Below, one piece after another: positions 43,132 through 53,942 of a DNA stretch of 64,000 nucleotides; position 1 is the first letter of the stretch; every line of letters begins with the position of its first letter. The notes below the pieces were generated by a model that saw only the letters and a list, made by a program, of their open reading frames with translations, was not told the origin of the DNA and searched no databases. The stretch covers positions 1-64,000 of the forward strand of contig NZ_RJPS01000004.1 in the NCBI RefSeq assembly GCF_003943505.1, given 5' to 3'. This DNA is from Streptococcus cristatus. GTDB taxonomy: Bacteria > Bacillota > Bacilli > Lactobacillales > Streptococcaceae. Position numbers and translations under genes: made by a program.

Positions 43132-43309
43132 GAGAGTGGGATAGAAATCGGTAATTCGTTAGAATTCGATTTCGTCGTCCCACCTCCGCACAGTTGAGTA
43201 GGGCTGTAAAAGCTGATGAAATCAGCGTAGTAGAGCCCACTCAACCACTGCGTCTTGCTCGACAATCCAAAGACAATTGAGAGGCTAGGACTTTTGTCCC
43301 AGCCTCTTT
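43132..43309 (-). repeat. TGGGACA-ended inverted-repeat element, copy 3 (type A core, inverted)
   Basis: Inverted copy of the 4118 and 26913 elements, with ends GAGAGTGGGATAGAAATCG and, inverted, TTTTGTCCCAGCCTC. It fills the space between the DUF3021 gene (plus) and mutS (minus), 4 bp from the mutS stop, where a two-way terminator is expected. Confidence 0.8.
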
Positions 43310-43313
43310 GTTT

Positions 43314-45863
43314 TTACAGCTTTTTCTTGAGCTCGGCCACTGCCGCCATAACTTCCAGGGGGGTCATATTGTAGATGTCCAAGTCTCGGAGTTCAGTCAG
43401 GACTGGATTTTCCGTTCCTTCTGCAAAAAGAGACATCTGCTCCGCCACTTGCGGCTGCTTCGATCTGGATGCAGTAGGAAACTCTGAGCCTAGTCCTGTA
43501 TCCTGACTCTCCAAATGGCTCAAAATGCTATCCGCCCGCTCCAGTAATTTCTCAGGAAGTCCGGCAATCTTCGCTACATGGATTCCGTAGGACTTGTCAG
43601 CCGGACCCAGCTCAATCTTATGCAGAAAAGTCACCTGCCCGTCCTTTTCCAAGGTTGCCACATGGACATTTTCCAAATGCTCCAAACTATCCTCTAAGGC
43701 TGTCAGCTCATGATAGTGGGTGGCAAAGAGGGTTTTGGCTCCAGTATAGTGATGAATATGCTCGATAATAGCCTGAGCCAGCGCCATCCCATCGTAAGTA
43801 GCCGTCCCACGGCCCAGCTCATCAAAGAGAATGAGCGAACGCTCGCTGGCCTGTCGAATGGCCCGATTGGCCTCCATCATCTCCACCATAAAGGTGGACT
43901 GCCCGGACACCAGATCATCTGCTGCACCGATGCGAGTGAAAATCGCATCGAATAGCGGCAGACTGGCAGACTGAGCTGGCACATAAGATCCCATCTGTGC
44001 CATAATGACGATGATCGCCAGTTGGCGCATATAGGTCGATTTCCCGCTCATATTAGGTCCGGTAATGAGCTGGATGTCCGTTTCCTGGTCCAGCAGAATA
44101 CTATTTGGAATATAGCTCTGGACTCCCATGACCTTTTCCACGACAGGATGGCGGCCTTTTTCAATTTCCAGACGGCGATCCCCAGTAAAGACAGGGCGCA
44201 CTAAATGCTGCTGTTCTGCCACCGCAGCAAAACTCTGCAGGACATCTACAGCTGCAAGCGTTTGTGCCAAGGCCTGCAAGCGCTGGATGTATTTGCCAGC
44301 TTCCTCGCGAATCCGCATGAAAATTTCGTATTCCAGATTAGCAGATTTTTCACGCGCCTCCAACATCTCTCCCTCAATTCGGGCCAACTCCTCCGTTCCG
44401 AAACGCTCCGAATTTTTCAGGGTCGCCTTGCGGAAGAAATGACTGGGCACATGAGCCAGCTGGGAATTGGTCACGTGGAAATAGTAACCATCTTTTTTAT
44501 TATAATCAATCTTCAGATTGCTGATGCCGCTGTTAGCACGTTCTTTGACTTCCAGCTCCGCAATCCATCCGGTCCCATCCCTCAGCACAAGCCGATACTG
44601 ATCCAAGGTCTCATCAAAGCCTGTCCGAATGATATTACCCTCGGTGATGATATGGGGCGCATCCGGCGAAATAGCCGAGCTAATCAAGCCCGCCAACTCT
44701 GGAATAGGATCCAGGCCCTCAATCAAACGAGCTAGATGCGGGCTGCCGATTCCTTGCAAGATAGCCTTAATCTGAGGCACATTGCCCAATGTAACTGCCA
44801 GCTGCAGCAGATCCTTGGGATTGGTCTTGCCAAAAGAAACCCGACTAGCCAGCCGCTCAATATCATAGACTCCCTTGAGGCTCTCCGTCAAATCACTCCG
44901 CTCAAAGAAATGATTCAGAAAAACCTCGACGACATTCTGCCGCTGGCTAATTCGCGCTTCATCAATCAGCGGACGCTGAATCCAAGAGCGCAGCATGCGG
45001 CCGCCCATGGCCGTCTTGGTCTCGTCCATCAGCCAATAAAGACTGCCGTGCTTCTTGCCTGAACGAGCATTTTCTGTCAAATCCAGACTCGCCTTGGTGG
45101 CATAGTCCATTTGCAGAAAGTCCTTGATTTCATAATGCTGGGCCTTCTTTAAATGGCTGAGCTCCCTCATCTGGGTCTGGTGCACATACTCCAGCAATTT
45201 CCCTGCTGCCTGACGTTCCATAGGAGACAGCTCCTCGCCCAGCAGCTGGACATCGTCCAAGGCCGTCTGTACATAGGACAGTAAAAGATTCATCTGTCCA
45301 GCCAACACCTGCTCCTCAGCTTCTGGCAAGGTATAGCCCAGCACCACTTCCCTAGCCTTCAAATTGCGAATTTCCCCGCAGACTAGGCTAAAGTCCTCTA
45401 AACTAGTCACCTGAAACTCACCGGTCACCAAGTCCATATAAGCCAGACCATAGAGGCCGTCTGAGTAATCCAGAGCCACCAGAAAGTTATTAGCAGAGTC
45501 CGGCTTACTGGAGTCCACTACCGTCCCCGGTGTGATAACCTGAACGACCTCCCGCTTGACAACGCCCTTGGCTTCCTTGGGATCTTCCATCTGCTCCGCA
45601 ATCGCTACCTTATAGCCTGACTCGACCAAAACATCAATATACTGCTGTGCCGAATGATAGGGAACTCCAGCCATGGGAATCGGATTTTCTGCATTTTTAT
45701 TGCGGCTGGTGAGGGAAATCTCTAAAATCTGGGCGGCATTGACCGCATCATCATAAAACAACTCATAGAAATCCCCCATCCGAAAGAGCAAGAAAGCATC
45801 TGGATAGTCCTTTTTGATATCCAAATACTGCTGCATGCCTGGCGATAACTTTTCTACTGCCAT
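43314..45863 (-). CDS. mutS: DNA mismatch repair protein MutS (HexA)
   Basis: 849 residues from [20 protein letters not shown], the conserved start. The mismatch-reading domain has [17 protein letters not shown] with the Phe-x-Glu type motif. The ATPase has GPNMSGKST near 615, [12 protein letters not shown] and ATHYHEL. It binds mismatches and recruits MutL. It may be followed by its terminator in the repeat element at 43132-43309. Confidence 0.96.
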   Translation of the reverse strand: MAVEKLSPGMQQYLDIKKDYPDAFLLFRMGDFYELFYDDAVNAAQILEISLTSRNKNAENPIPMAGVPYHSAQQYIDVLVESGYKVAIAEQMEDPKEAKGVVKREVVQVITPGTVVDSSKPDSANNFLVALDYSDGLYGLAYMDLVTGEFQVTSLEDFSLVCGEIRNLKAREVVLGYTLPEAEEQVLAGQMNLLLSYVQTALDDVQLLGEELSPMERQAAGKLLEYVHQTQMRELSHLKKAQHYEIKDFLQMDYATKASLDLTENARSGKKHGSLYWLMDETKTAMGGRMLRSWIQRPLIDEARISQRQNVVEVFLNHFFERSDLTESLKGVYDIERLASRVSFGKTNPKDLLQLAVTLGNVPQIKAILQGIGSPHLARLIEGLDPIPELAGLISSAISPDAPHIITEGNIIRTGFDETLDQYRLVLRDGTGWIAELEVKERANSGISNLKIDYNKKDGYYFHVTNSQLAHVPSHFFRKATLKNSERFGTEELARIEGEMLEAREKSANLEYEIFMRIREEAGKYIQRLQALAQTLAAVDVLQSFAAVAEQQHLVRPVFTGDRRLEIEKGRHPVVEKVMGVQSYIPNSILLDQETDIQLITGPNMSGKSTYMRQLAIIVIMAQMGSYVPAQSASLPLFDAIFTRIGAADDLVSGQSTFMVEMMEANRAIRQASERSLILFDELGRGTATYDGMALAQAIIEHIHHYTGAKTLFATHYHELTALEDSLEHLENVHVATLEKDGQVTFLHKIELGPADKSYGIHVAKIAGLPEKLLERADSILSHLESQDTGLGSEFPTASRSKQPQVAEQMSLFAEGTENPVLTELRDLDIYNMTPLEVMAAVAELKKKL

Positions 45864-45935
45864 CTCTATCCTTTCTAAAAACAAACGAGGTCAGGACTTC
45901 CGTCTCAAACCTCTCCGTCAATTCTAAGCTTTTGG

Positions 45936-46376
45936 CTATTCCATGCCTTCTTTGACACTCGTTTCGATTTCTCTAGCCGCATCCTGATCCCGGCAAATCA
46001 CGAGCAAGGTATTGGCCCCTGCAACGGTTCCTAAAATCCGACTATCCAGCGAACCATCTACCACATTTGCCAAGACCGTCGCTTCGCCCAGCCCTGTACG
46101 GAAAACCAGCGTGAACTCCGCTCTAGAAACAGCCTGAACATGACTGGCCAGAAATCCAGCCAGATCCAATTCCTCTGCTTCATGAGCCAGCACATAGTAG
46201 ACTTGCCCGTCTTTCTTCAGCTTGGTCAAGCCAATCTCTCTTAAATCCCGCGAGAGGGTTGTTTGGGTCACAAATATCCCCTCGTCTTCCAGTCTTTTTT
46301 GAATATCCTTTTGTGTTCCTAACTTTTCTTCCTTGATCATCCATTTAATAAGCTGATGACGCTCACTCTTTCTCAT
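45936..46376 (-). CDS. argR: Arginine repressor ArgR
   Basis: 146 residues from MRKSERHQLIKWMIKEEK, with GAGGT upstream. The winged helix has TQKDIQKRLEDEGIFVTQTTLSRDLREIGL, and the arginine-binding C-terminal domain has GTVAGANTLLVICRD. It controls arginine metabolism, and streptococci often carry several paralogues. It is divergent from argS, which it may regulate. Confidence 0.94.
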   Translation of the reverse strand: MRKSERHQLIKWMIKEEKLGTQKDIQKRLEDEGIFVTQTTLSRDLREIGLTKLKKDGQVYYVLAHEAEELDLAGFLASHVQAVSRAEFTLVFRTGLGEATVLANVVDGSLDSRILGTVAGANTLLVICRDQDAAREIETSVKEGME

Positions 46377-46410
46377 ACTCGACCTCATTGACTGAATATT
46401 TATACTCTCA

Positions 46411-46474
46411 ATTATATCAAAAAATCTATCTTATACCAAAAAAATTGAAGATTCCTCATAAAATATGATAGAAT
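46411..46474. promoter_or_regulatory. Divergent promoters of argR and argS
   Basis: Toward argR (minus): TTGGTA (46434-46439), 17 bp, TATAAT (46411-46416). Toward argS (plus): TTGAAG (46445-46450), 18 bp, TAGAAT (46469-46474) with TG in front. No clear ARG box palindrome was found by eye. Confidence 0.6.
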
Positions 46475-46501
46475 AGTAACAAAAGACCCAAAGGAGCAAA
46501 T

Positions 46502-48190
46502 ATGGATAATAAACAATTAATCGCTAGCGAGTTGGCCAAAGTTATTGACAGCTTGGACCAAAGCGCTATCTCTAACCTACTAGAGCAACCGAAAAGTTCC
46601 GATCTTGGAGACATTGCCTTCCCAGCTTTCTCACTTGCAAAAGTAGAACGCAAGGCTCCTCAAGCTATCGCTGCGGATATTGCTGAAAAGATCGACCCAA
46701 GTCATTTTGAAAAAGTTGTCGCAACTGGACCTTATGTCAATTTCTTCCTCAACAAAGCTAAAATCTCTGATCAAGTTATCAAAGAAGTCATCAAGGAAGG
46801 CGCTGACTATGGTCAACAGAACGAAGGTCAGGGCGAAAATATTACCATCGACCTTTCCAGTCCCAACATTGCGAAACCTTTCTCTGTCGGTCACTTGCGC
46901 TCAACTGTTATCGGAGATGCCTTATCCAATATCTTTCGCAAGATGGGCTACAATACCATCAAGATCAATCACTTAGGTGACTGGGGCAAGCAATTCGGTC
47001 TTCTCATGGTTGCCTACAAGAAGTGGGGCTACAAGGAAGCCGTTGAAGCCAACCCAATTGATGAACTCTTGCAACTTTACGTCCGCATCAATGCTGAAAT
47101 CGAAAACGATCCAGCCTTGGACGACGAAGGCCGCCTCTGGTTCAAGAAATTGGAAGATGGCGATCCAGAAGCAACAGAACTATGGCAATGGTTCCGTGAC
47201 GAAAGTCTCGTTGAATTTAACCGCATCTATGAATTGCTCGGCGTTGAATTCGATAGCTTAAACGGAGAAGCCTTCTACAATGACAAGATGGACGAGGCCG
47301 TGAAAATTCTGGAAGACAAGGGTCTCCTGAAAGAATCAAAAGGCGCTAGCATTGTGGACTTGGATGATGTCAACCTTCCACCAGCTATGATTAAAAAATC
47401 AGACGGTGCTACGCTTTACATCACCCGTGATATTGCCACTGCTATGTACCGTGCACGCACTTACAACTTCGTCAAGAATGTTTATGTCGTTGGTCAAGAA
47501 CAATCAAACCACTTCCGTCAGCTCAAAGCTGTCCTTAAGAAGATGGGATTTGACTGGAGCGATGATATGATCCACGTGGATTTTGGTCTGGTTACGAAGA
47601 ATCGTCAAAAACTTTCAACACGTAAAGGAAACATCATCCTTCTGGAACCAACTCTGCAAGAAGCGATCAGCCGGGCAAAAGCTCAAATTGAAGAGAAAAA
47701 TCCAAATCTGGAAAACAAAGAAGCTGTTGCCCATGCAGTTGGTGTTGGTGCCGTTAAATTCTACGACCTTAAAACTGACCGTCGCAATGGTTACGACTTT
47801 GATTTGGAAGCAATGGTTTCCTTTGAAGGTGAAACTGGACCGTATGTGCAGTATGCCTATGCACGTATCCAGTCTATCCTACGCAAAGCAGACTTCAAGC
47901 CAAGTCTTGACGCTAACTACAACCTCAACGATACTGAAAGCTGGGAAATTATCAAACTGCTCCAAGACTTCGCTCGCGTAGTCAAACGTGCATCCGATAA
48001 CTTTGAGCCATCTCTGATTGCCAAATACGCGATCAGCCTAGCTCAAGCCTTCAATAAATACTATGCTCACACTCGCATCTTGGATGAAACTCCGGAACGT
48101 GACAGCCGTCTAGCTCTTAGCTACGCCACTGCTGTTGTACTGAAGGAAGCTCTCCGCATGCTTGGTGTAGAAGCACCAGAAAAAATGTAA
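46502..48190 (+). CDS. argS: Arginyl-tRNA synthetase
   Basis: 562 residues, class I synthetase. The HIGH signature is FSVGHLRST near 127-135 after SSPNIAKP, and the KMSKS equivalent is LSTRKGN near 374. An N-terminal additional domain (1-110) and a C-terminal anticodon-binding helical domain with [11 protein letters not shown] are present. AAGGAG precedes the ATG. It is divergent from argR. Confidence 0.97.
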   Translation: MDNKQLIASELAKVIDSLDQSAISNLLEQPKSSDLGDIAFPAFSLAKVERKAPQAIAADIAEKIDPSHFEKVVATGPYVNFFLNKAKISDQVIKEVIKEGADYGQQNEGQGENITIDLSSPNIAKPFSVGHLRSTVIGDALSNIFRKMGYNTIKINHLGDWGKQFGLLMVAYKKWGYKEAVEANPIDELLQLYVRINAEIENDPALDDEGRLWFKKLEDGDPEATELWQWFRDESLVEFNRIYELLGVEFDSLNGEAFYNDKMDEAVKILEDKGLLKESKGASIVDLDDVNLPPAMIKKSDGATLYITRDIATAMYRARTYNFVKNVYVVGQEQSNHFRQLKAVLKKMGFDWSDDMIHVDFGLVTKNRQKLSTRKGNIILLEPTLQEAISRAKAQIEEKNPNLENKEAVAHAVGVGAVKFYDLKTDRRNGYDFDLEAMVSFEGETGPYVQYAYARIQSILRKADFKPSLDANYNLNDTESWEIIKLLQDFARVVKRASDNFEPSLIAKYAISLAQAFNKYYAHTRILDETPERDSRLALSYATAVVLKEALRMLGVEAPEKM

Positions 48191-48198
48191 CCCTACAC

Positions 48199-48226
48199 AA
48201 ACCTTCCAGTTTTGGGAGGTTTTCTT
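48199..48226 (+). terminator. Terminator of argS
   Basis: AAACCTTCC (48199-48207) and GGGAGGTTT (48214-48222) pair with one wobble pair, followed by TTCTT. The tail is short, so read-through into the next small gene is possible. Confidence 0.7.
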
Positions 48227-48241
48227 AGGAAGAGATATTTT

Positions 48242-48508
48242 ATGAATGAAACTGCTTATATTTTAGTTGCCCTTAGCTTGGTCATTCTCTTTTTGTACAA
48301 CAAAAGAGAAAAGGTAAAGTTGCAGATTTTGCTGCAGCAGGAACTCCTAAAAAGTGATCATTTTCGACAAGAACTCCAAGAAAAAATGGCCACTAGTGAA
48401 AACCAAAATGACCTTATTGCTTACGTTAACAAAAACTACCGTTTAGGAATTTTATATTCAAAAGAGCTGGTCGAAACTATCACCGGCGAACAAGCAAGTC
48501 AAGAATAG
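48242..48508 (+). CDS. Small single-span membrane protein, 88 aa
   Basis: 88 residues from MNETAYILVALSLVILFLY with AGGAAGAG upstream; an earlier TTG lies in the argS terminator and is rejected. One N-terminal membrane segment (about 5-21) is followed by a charged helical tail with likely coiled-coil character (QILLQQELLKSDHFRQELQ). A homologue follows argS in pneumococcus, as far as I recall. The function is unknown. Confidence 0.8.
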   Translation: MNETAYILVALSLVILFLYNKREKVKLQILLQQELLKSDHFRQELQEKMATSENQNDLIAYVNKNYRLGILYSKELVETITGEQASQE

Positions 48509-48512
48509 AAAC

Positions 48513-48552
48513 AAAAGCCGCTCAGTCAACAACTGTTGACTGAACGGCTTTT
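48513..48552. terminator. Strong two-way terminator
   Basis: AAAAGCCGCTCAGTCAACA (48513-48531) and TGTTGACTGAACGGCTTTT (48534-48552) form an 18-19 bp stem with one mismatch. T-runs occur on both sides. It ends the argS-side transcript and the nrdI transcript. Confidence 0.9.
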
Positions 48553-48555
48553 TTC

Positions 48556-49017
48556 TTATGCTTTTATTCCGTACAATTCCTCGATAATGCCAGCTACTTT
48601 TTTAATATCGCCTAACATACCACGCATTTCAAAATCAGCTAAAACCGGGAAGCCAAAACATTGGCTGTATTGTTTAGCAGTCAGGCAGTACTGATTATTA
48701 AAGTTACGGTTGCCACTTCCGATAACTCCAAAACACTTGCTAGCATTTTGCCCATAGGCAATAAAATCGGCTACATCCGTCGTGAGAATTTCGACATCGC
48801 CATTATCCACACCATTACCACCTTCTAGATAGGTCGGTAGAAAAGTGATGAAGGGGTTAGTCATTTCAAAGAAAGGCCGTCCCTCTTTAACCAAATCTTT
48901 GATGTGAATTTTCTCAATCTCTAAACTCGGATGCTGCTCTAACAAATAGTCGCTCAAACGACGGACAAAACTCTCTGTATTGCCACTCAAGCTGATATAA
49001 ACTAAGGAAACTTTCAT
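48556..49017 (-). CDS. nrdI: NrdI-type flavodoxin, ribonucleotide reductase assembly factor
   Basis: 153 residues from MKVSLVYISLSGNTESFVRR with GGAG upstream. The FMN phosphate-binding loop SLSGNTESF is near 9-17 and the flavin-binding FGVIGSGNRNFNNQYC near 92-107. NrdI gives the oxidant for the manganese cofactor of class Ib NrdF. It stands alone without nrdEF or nrdH nearby. Streptococci often have a separate NrdI gene. Confidence 0.88.
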   Translation of the reverse strand: MKVSLVYISLSGNTESFVRRLSDYLLEQHPSLEIEKIHIKDLVKEGRPFFEMTNPFITFLPTYLEGGNGVDNGDVEILTTDVADFIAYGQNASKCFGVIGSGNRNFNNQYCLTAKQYSQCFGFPVLADFEMRGMLGDIKKVAGIIEELYGIKA

Positions 49018-49032
49018 GTTTATTTGCTCCAT

Positions 49033-49087
49033 TCCAAAAAAATAACATTTATCCGCTCATCTAGCTTATCAGCAGTAAATGTTATTT
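49033..49087 (-). terminator. Terminator of the membrane protein gene at 49096
   Basis: AAATAACATTTA (49040-49051) and TAAATGTTATTT (49076-49087) form a perfect 12-bp stem. The minus strand continues in a T-run, so it ends the upstream gene just before nrdI. Confidence 0.75.
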
Positions 49088-49095
49088 GCTAAATC

Positions 49096-49614
49096 TTAAT
49101 CTTCTTCAGCTACTTCTACACTCTCAGCTTCCTTTTGCTGCTTGATCAACTTAAAGATAACGATGGAAAGAAAGATAAGACTAACAACAACAGAGAAGCC
49201 AATAGTAAAGTTCAGGCCTAGTATCTGAGATGAGAGTAAGGATGGATCTGAAAAAGAAGACGTTGCAATCCCTTTTGCTACCACATAACCGTACGCTGTT
49301 CCAATCAAGCCAATAAGAACGTTCGCGATGTAAATAAGATTTGCTTTGAAAATATCTTTCTTAAAAACAAAGAACCAAGCTGCAATCAAAAGAAGCAAGC
49401 CAACATAAAAGAAAATATTATTTATTAGCGAACCTGACAGTTCAGCGCTCTTACTAAAGTAAGTTGCATACTGAGATTTTGCTGGCTCATTAACCCCTTT
49501 TAGCAAGGTTTCCACGGCATCATTTGAAGAGGAAAACTTCGAAATAAGCCCCCACAAAGTGCCTACTGTTTCTAACCCCAGTAAGACATAGAGATAAATT
49601 GGTTTCTTTTTCAT
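49096..49614 (-). CDS. Four-span membrane protein of unknown function
   Basis: 172 residues from MKKKPIYLYVLLGLETVGTL with AGGAGG upstream; a frame 20 residues longer has no ribosome site. Four membrane segments (about 5-22, 65-85, 90-115, 133-155) and an acidic tail (EAESVEVAEED). No family was recognised. It is monocistronic, with its own terminator. Confidence 0.78.
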   Translation of the reverse strand: MKKKPIYLYVLLGLETVGTLWGLISKFSSSNDAVETLLKGVNEPAKSQYATYFSKSAELSGSLINNIFFYVGLLLLIAAWFFVFKKDIFKANLIYIANVLIGLIGTAYGYVVAKGIATSSFSDPSLLSSQILGLNFTIGFSVVVSLIFLSIVIFKLIKQQKEAESVEVAEED

Positions 49615-49760
49615 AACAACCTCCTGTAAAGAAATACTTTTTCTTATTATACACCCAAAAGAAAAGACTGACAAGAGACAAGGTCTGCTACGATTTTAAA
49701 AGCTCCACTACCAAAAAAACTTATCTTCCAAGGCTACTTACTCGAGTCTTCTAACAAGAG

Positions 49761-49790
49761 AAAAGCCAAGACAGGACTGTCTAGGCTTTT
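49761..49790 (-). terminator. Terminator of glgP/malP
   Basis: AAAAGCCAAGACAG (49761-49774) and CTGTCTAGGCTTTT (49777-49790) form a 14-bp stem with one mismatch and a two-base loop. It lies 17 bp after the glgP stop. Confidence 0.85.
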
Positions 49791-49806
49791 TAAGTTATTC
49801 AATTTA

Positions 49807-52068
49807 TTAGTTATCCAAATGCCATACTTCGTCATTGTATTGTTGGATTGTACGATCTGCTGAGAAGAAGCCAGCTTTTGCAATGTTAACGATCACTTTA
49901 TCCAACCATGCATCGCGGTCTTCGTAGTCAGCAAGCATTTGCTCTTTGACTTTGATGTAGTCTTCCAAGTCAAGAAGCGTCATGAACCAGTCTTTGTTGA
50001 TCAATTCATTGTAAAGACGTTCCAAGCGTTCTTTCTTACCTACTGCAAGAACAGCATCGCTGATGATAAAGTCAACCAACGGTTTGATAGCTGGACGAGC
50101 GTAAAATTCGCTTGATTTGTAAGCTGCTTTTGCGTAAAGGTCGATAACTGTTTCTGAATCTTCACCAAAGATGTAGATGTTGTCTTTGCCAACCAACTCA
50201 GCGATTTCCACGTTAGCGCCGTCCATAGTACCAAGTGTCAAAGCACCGTTGAGCATGAATTTCATGTTACCAGTACCTGAAGCTTCTTTAGAAGCAAGTG
50301 AAATTTGCTCAGAAATATCACCAGCTGCAATCAAGAAGCTTGATGCTGTAACGTTATAGTTCTCAACCATAACCACTTGCAAGTATGGTGCCACTGCTGG
50401 GTCATTCGCGATGATTTCTGACAAGCAAAGGATCAAGTGAATGATGTCTTGGGCAATTGTGTAAGCAGGCGCTGCCTTACCACCAAAGAAGACAGTGATT
50501 GGGCGAGCAGGAATGTTACCAGCCTTGATGTCCAAGTATTTGTGGATCACATACAATGCATTCATTTGTTGGCGCTTGTACTCATGAAGACGCTTGATTT
50601 GGATATCAAAGATAGATTCTGGATTGATTTCCACGCCTTGAGCTTCCTTCAAGTGACGAGCCAATTTACGCTTGTTGTGAGACTTGATGCCTTCTAGCTT
50701 TTCTTTAACTTCTTGCTTGCCGGCAAAGTCAAGTAGACCTTCCAACTTAGCAGCATCATGGTGCCAATCGCGACCAAGAAGTTCATCTAAATAGCTAGAC
50801 AAACGTGGGTTTGCGTGCATGAGCCAACGACGGAATGTGATACCGTTTGTCTTGTTGTTGAATTTCTCTGGATAAATATCGTAGAAAGCTTTCAACTCAG
50901 AGTTCTTCAAGATTTCAGTGTGGAGTGCTGCAACCCCGTTAACGCTGTATCCATAGTGGATATCCATGTGTGCCATGTGAACACGACCACTCTCGTCAAT
51001 GATTTGAACAGCTGGATCTTTGTATTCTGCTTTGACACGACGATCCAATTCTTTGATGATTGGTACCAAGTGAGGAACCACTTCTTGCAAGAATTCAAGA
51101 GGCCATTTTTCAAGGGCTTCAGCAAGGATAGTGTGGTTTGTGTAGGCAGTCATGCTACGCACGATTGAGATTGCTTCATCAAGCTCGATACCACGTGCAG
51201 TCAAAAGACGGATCAACTCAGGAATAACCAGTGATGGGTGAGTATCGTTGATTTGTACAACTGCGTAGTCTGCAAGGTCATGCAAGTTGCTTCCTTTTTC
51301 GATCGCTTCATCGATGATCAATTGTGCACCGTTTGAAACCATGAAGTATTGTTGGAAGATACGGAGCAATTCACCTTGCTTGTCGCTATCATCTGGATAA
51401 AGGAAAAGAGTCAAGTTGTGAGCGATATCTGTCTTGTCAAATTCGATTCCCTCTTTGATGATTGAAGAATCAACTGAATCCAAGTCAAACAAGCGCAAAC
51501 GGTTTTTAGTTGCTGTCTTATAACCTGGCACATCAATATCATAAAGAGTAGATGTCAAAGTGAAGTGAGCAAATGGCACTTGGTAGCTACGGCTTGAACG
51601 AACCAACCAGTTTTGCTCTGTCAACCAGAAGTTTGGAATAGTTGTTTGCTCATTGTTTTTAAGAACTTGTTGGAAAAGACCGAAGTGATAGTTAAGACCC
51701 ACACCGTCACCATTGAGACCCAAGGTTGCAATAGAGTCCAAGAAGCAGGCTGCCAAACGGCCTAAACCACCGTTACCAAGAGATGGTTCCAATTCCACTT
51801 CTTCTACTTCGATCAGGTCTTTGCCTGCCGCTGCCAATTCATGCTTAACATCGTCATAAAGACCCAAGTTAATCAAGTTGTTTGACAAGAGTTTTCCGAT
51901 AAGAAACTCAGCTGAGATGTAGTAGAGCTTCTTTTTACCAGTATTGACTGGTTTTTGAGCACTAGCCAATTTTGTGTAGTTCAAGAGAGCCAAGTAAAGC
52001 TCTTCATTGCTACAATCAGCAATTTGCTTTTGATAAGTATTTTGGATATATGTTTGTAAGTTTGACAT
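49807..52068 (-). CDS. glgP: Maltodextrin/glycogen phosphorylase
   Basis: 753 residues, GT35 family. Conserved pieces are [18 protein letters not shown] near 95-112, [15 protein letters not shown] near 495, and the pyridoxal-phosphate site [14 protein letters not shown]. It breaks maltodextrins to glucose-1-phosphate in the cytoplasm. It follows malQ by 39 bp in one operon, as in pneumococcal malMP. It lacks the long N-terminal regulatory extension of animal enzymes. Confidence 0.96.
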   Translation of the reverse strand: MSNLQTYIQNTYQKQIADCSNEELYLALLNYTKLASAQKPVNTGKKKLYYISAEFLIGKLLSNNLINLGLYDDVKHELAAAGKDLIEVEEVELEPSLGNGGLGRLAACFLDSIATLGLNGDGVGLNYHFGLFQQVLKNNEQTTIPNFWLTEQNWLVRSSRSYQVPFAHFTLTSTLYDIDVPGYKTATKNRLRLFDLDSVDSSIIKEGIEFDKTDIAHNLTLFLYPDDSDKQGELLRIFQQYFMVSNGAQLIIDEAIEKGSNLHDLADYAVVQINDTHPSLVIPELIRLLTARGIELDEAISIVRSMTAYTNHTILAEALEKWPLEFLQEVVPHLVPIIKELDRRVKAEYKDPAVQIIDESGRVHMAHMDIHYGYSVNGVAALHTEILKNSELKAFYDIYPEKFNNKTNGITFRRWLMHANPRLSSYLDELLGRDWHHDAAKLEGLLDFAGKQEVKEKLEGIKSHNKRKLARHLKEAQGVEINPESIFDIQIKRLHEYKRQQMNALYVIHKYLDIKAGNIPARPITVFFGGKAAPAYTIAQDIIHLILCLSEIIANDPAVAPYLQVVMVENYNVTASSFLIAAGDISEQISLASKEASGTGNMKFMLNGALTLGTMDGANVEIAELVGKDNIYIFGEDSETVIDLYAKAAYKSSEFYARPAIKPLVDFIISDAVLAVGKKERLERLYNELINKDWFMTLLDLEDYIKVKEQMLADYEDRDAWLDKVIVNIAKAGFFSADRTIQQYNDEVWHLDN

Positions 52069-52107
52069 GATTTCTCCTAGTATTAGAAAGTATTGAAATT
52101 TATTGTC

Positions 52108-53616
52108 TTATGAAAGTAAGTCCGTATTCAGACGACGATAGACCTTAGTCAAATGATAAAGCTGACCTTCTACAATCGGGTTAAGCTCTTCAGCCGTCAT
52201 CCGCCATGCCCAGTTACCACCAATTGTAGAAGGCAGGTTCATGCGGGCAGAGCCATCTAGCTCTAGCAAATCTTGCATCGTTGCGATAGCCATGTAGCTA
52301 ACGGAAGCAAAGATTGTACGAAGCATTGCATGTGGCACCGTTTCGTATTCTTTGCGGTTAGTGTACTGAGCCATGTATTCACGGGTTGGATCATCGATCT
52401 CATCCTTATACCAGCCCAATACAGTATTATTGTCGTGAGTACCAGTGTACATCACAGAATTATGTGGCGCCAAGTGTGGACTATCGATGCTTTCATCATC
52501 TGGGTTGAAAGCGAATTGAAGAATCTTCATACCTGGGAAGCCAGTACGCTCACGCAATTCAATGACTTCATCTGTCATGAATCCAAGGTCCTCTGCAATG
52601 ATGTTCAAATCACCCAAAGCTTCTTTCACTGCGGCAAATAGTTTATAACCTGGTCCTTTGACCCAGTGACCAGTAGCCGCTGTATCAGACTCAGCTGGCA
52701 CTTCCCAATAAGACTCAAAGCCACGGAAGTGGTCGATCCGAACAATGTCATAAATCTTAAAGCTTTCGCGAAGACGCTCAATCCACCAAGCATAGCCATC
52801 TTGATCCATGGCATCCCAATTATAAATTGGGTTACCCCACAATTGGCCAGTCTCCGAGAATTCATCTGGTGGGCAGCCAGCAACCTTGACTGGGCGACCT
52901 TGCTTATCTGTCTTGAAGAAGTGAGGCTGAGCCCAAACATCTGCGCTGTCAGCAGCTACATAGATTGGCATGTCTCCAACGATTTCGATGTGATGGTCAT
53001 TGGCATATTTCTTGAGTTCTAGCCATTGTTTAAAGAAGAGATATTGAGTTACACGATGGTACTCCAGCTTGTCTGCCAATTTCTCACGATAGCTAGCCAA
53101 ACTTTCTGGTTGGCGACGACGAATTGCTTCATCTGGCCATTCTGTCCAAGCTTTCAGATCAAAATGCTCTTTAACAGCCATGTATTCCGCAAAAAGCTCC
53201 AACCAAGCTGCATTTTCCGCAACAAAGTGACGGAATTTGTCAAGATCGCCAACTTTAAGGAAACGAGCAACCGCTTTTTCCAAAAGAGGACGACGTGCTT
53301 CAAATACTTTTGCATAATCCACAGCTTTTGGATCATCACCAAAATCAACACCTTTTAGATCTTCTTCTGCCAACAGGCCTTCGTCAATCAAGAAATCCAA
53401 ATCAATAAAGTGAGTATTCCCTGCAAAGGCTGAGAAAGACTGGTAAGGAGAGTCCCCGTAACTAGTCGTTCCCAAAGGCAAGATTTGCCAATAACGTTGC
53501 TTCGTTCTAACTAAGAAATCCACAAAATCATAAGCAGACTGACCAAAAGAACCAATCCCGTACTTGCCTGGCAAAGAGGAAATGTGCATCAATACACCAC
53601 TTTGTCTCGCTTTCAT
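52108..53616 (-). CDS. malQ: 4-alpha-glucanotransferase MalQ
   Basis: 502 residues from MKARQSGVLMHISSLPGKYG with GAGGTG upstream, GH77 family. GSFGQSAYDFVDFL, the catalytic-region VRIDHFRGFESYWE, IAEDLGFMT and TGTHDNNTVLGWY are all visible. It transfers glucan segments between maltodextrins so that GlgP can use them. It is the first gene of the malQ-glgP operon and is divergent from malX. Confidence 0.96.
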   Translation of the reverse strand: MKARQSGVLMHISSLPGKYGIGSFGQSAYDFVDFLVRTKQRYWQILPLGTTSYGDSPYQSFSAFAGNTHFIDLDFLIDEGLLAEEDLKGVDFGDDPKAVDYAKVFEARRPLLEKAVARFLKVGDLDKFRHFVAENAAWLELFAEYMAVKEHFDLKAWTEWPDEAIRRRQPESLASYREKLADKLEYHRVTQYLFFKQWLELKKYANDHHIEIVGDMPIYVAADSADVWAQPHFFKTDKQGRPVKVAGCPPDEFSETGQLWGNPIYNWDAMDQDGYAWWIERLRESFKIYDIVRIDHFRGFESYWEVPAESDTAATGHWVKGPGYKLFAAVKEALGDLNIIAEDLGFMTDEVIELRERTGFPGMKILQFAFNPDDESIDSPHLAPHNSVMYTGTHDNNTVLGWYKDEIDDPTREYMAQYTNRKEYETVPHAMLRTIFASVSYMAIATMQDLLELDGSARMNLPSTIGGNWAWRMTAEELNPIVEGQLYHLTKVYRRLNTDLLS

Positions 53617-53663
53617 ATGTAACACCTCAAAAATTTTTTCATGCTTGTTTCCTACTTTATTTA

Positions 53664-53715
53664 GCGAAAACGTTTGCGTTGCTTGAATTATAACCTATTT
53701 TTTTTTCAAGTGCAA
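53664..53715 (-). promoter_or_regulatory. malQ-glgP promoter with MalR/CcpA-type operator
   Basis: On the minus strand TTGCAC (53710-53715), 17 bp, TATAAT (53687-53692). At the expected start site (53664-53678) is GCGAAAACGTTTGCG, which shares a 13-base core with the site near malX. LacI-family regulators such as MalR and CcpA bind sites of this form. Confidence 0.75.
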
Positions 53716-53824
53716 GCTTTTTAAAAAACTTTTTTATTTATTATACCATAGATTTCCATTTTCTTTCCTTATATATCATCTAAATTAACATTCTTTCCTT
53801 AAAAATTTTTTAAAATTTTCTTAA

Positions 53825-53888
53825 AAACGCTTGCAAGCGTTTACCTTTTGTGCTAAAATTATTTTAAGTTCAAGAAAACGTTTGCGCT
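53825..53888 (+). promoter_or_regulatory. malX promoter with two MalR/CcpA-type operators
   Basis: The -35 TTGCAA (53831-53836) lies in a perfect 18-bp palindrome, AAACGCTTGCAAGCGTTT (53825-53842). The -10 TAAAAT is at 53854-53859 (17-bp spacer). A second site, GAAAACGTTTGCG (53874-53886), lies just after the expected start. A repressor bound to either site would block transcription. Confidence 0.75.
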
Positions 53889-53942
53889 ATGCAAGCGTGT
53901 TCTTAGATGGTATTACACTTTTATTCTTTAGGAGGAATAATC

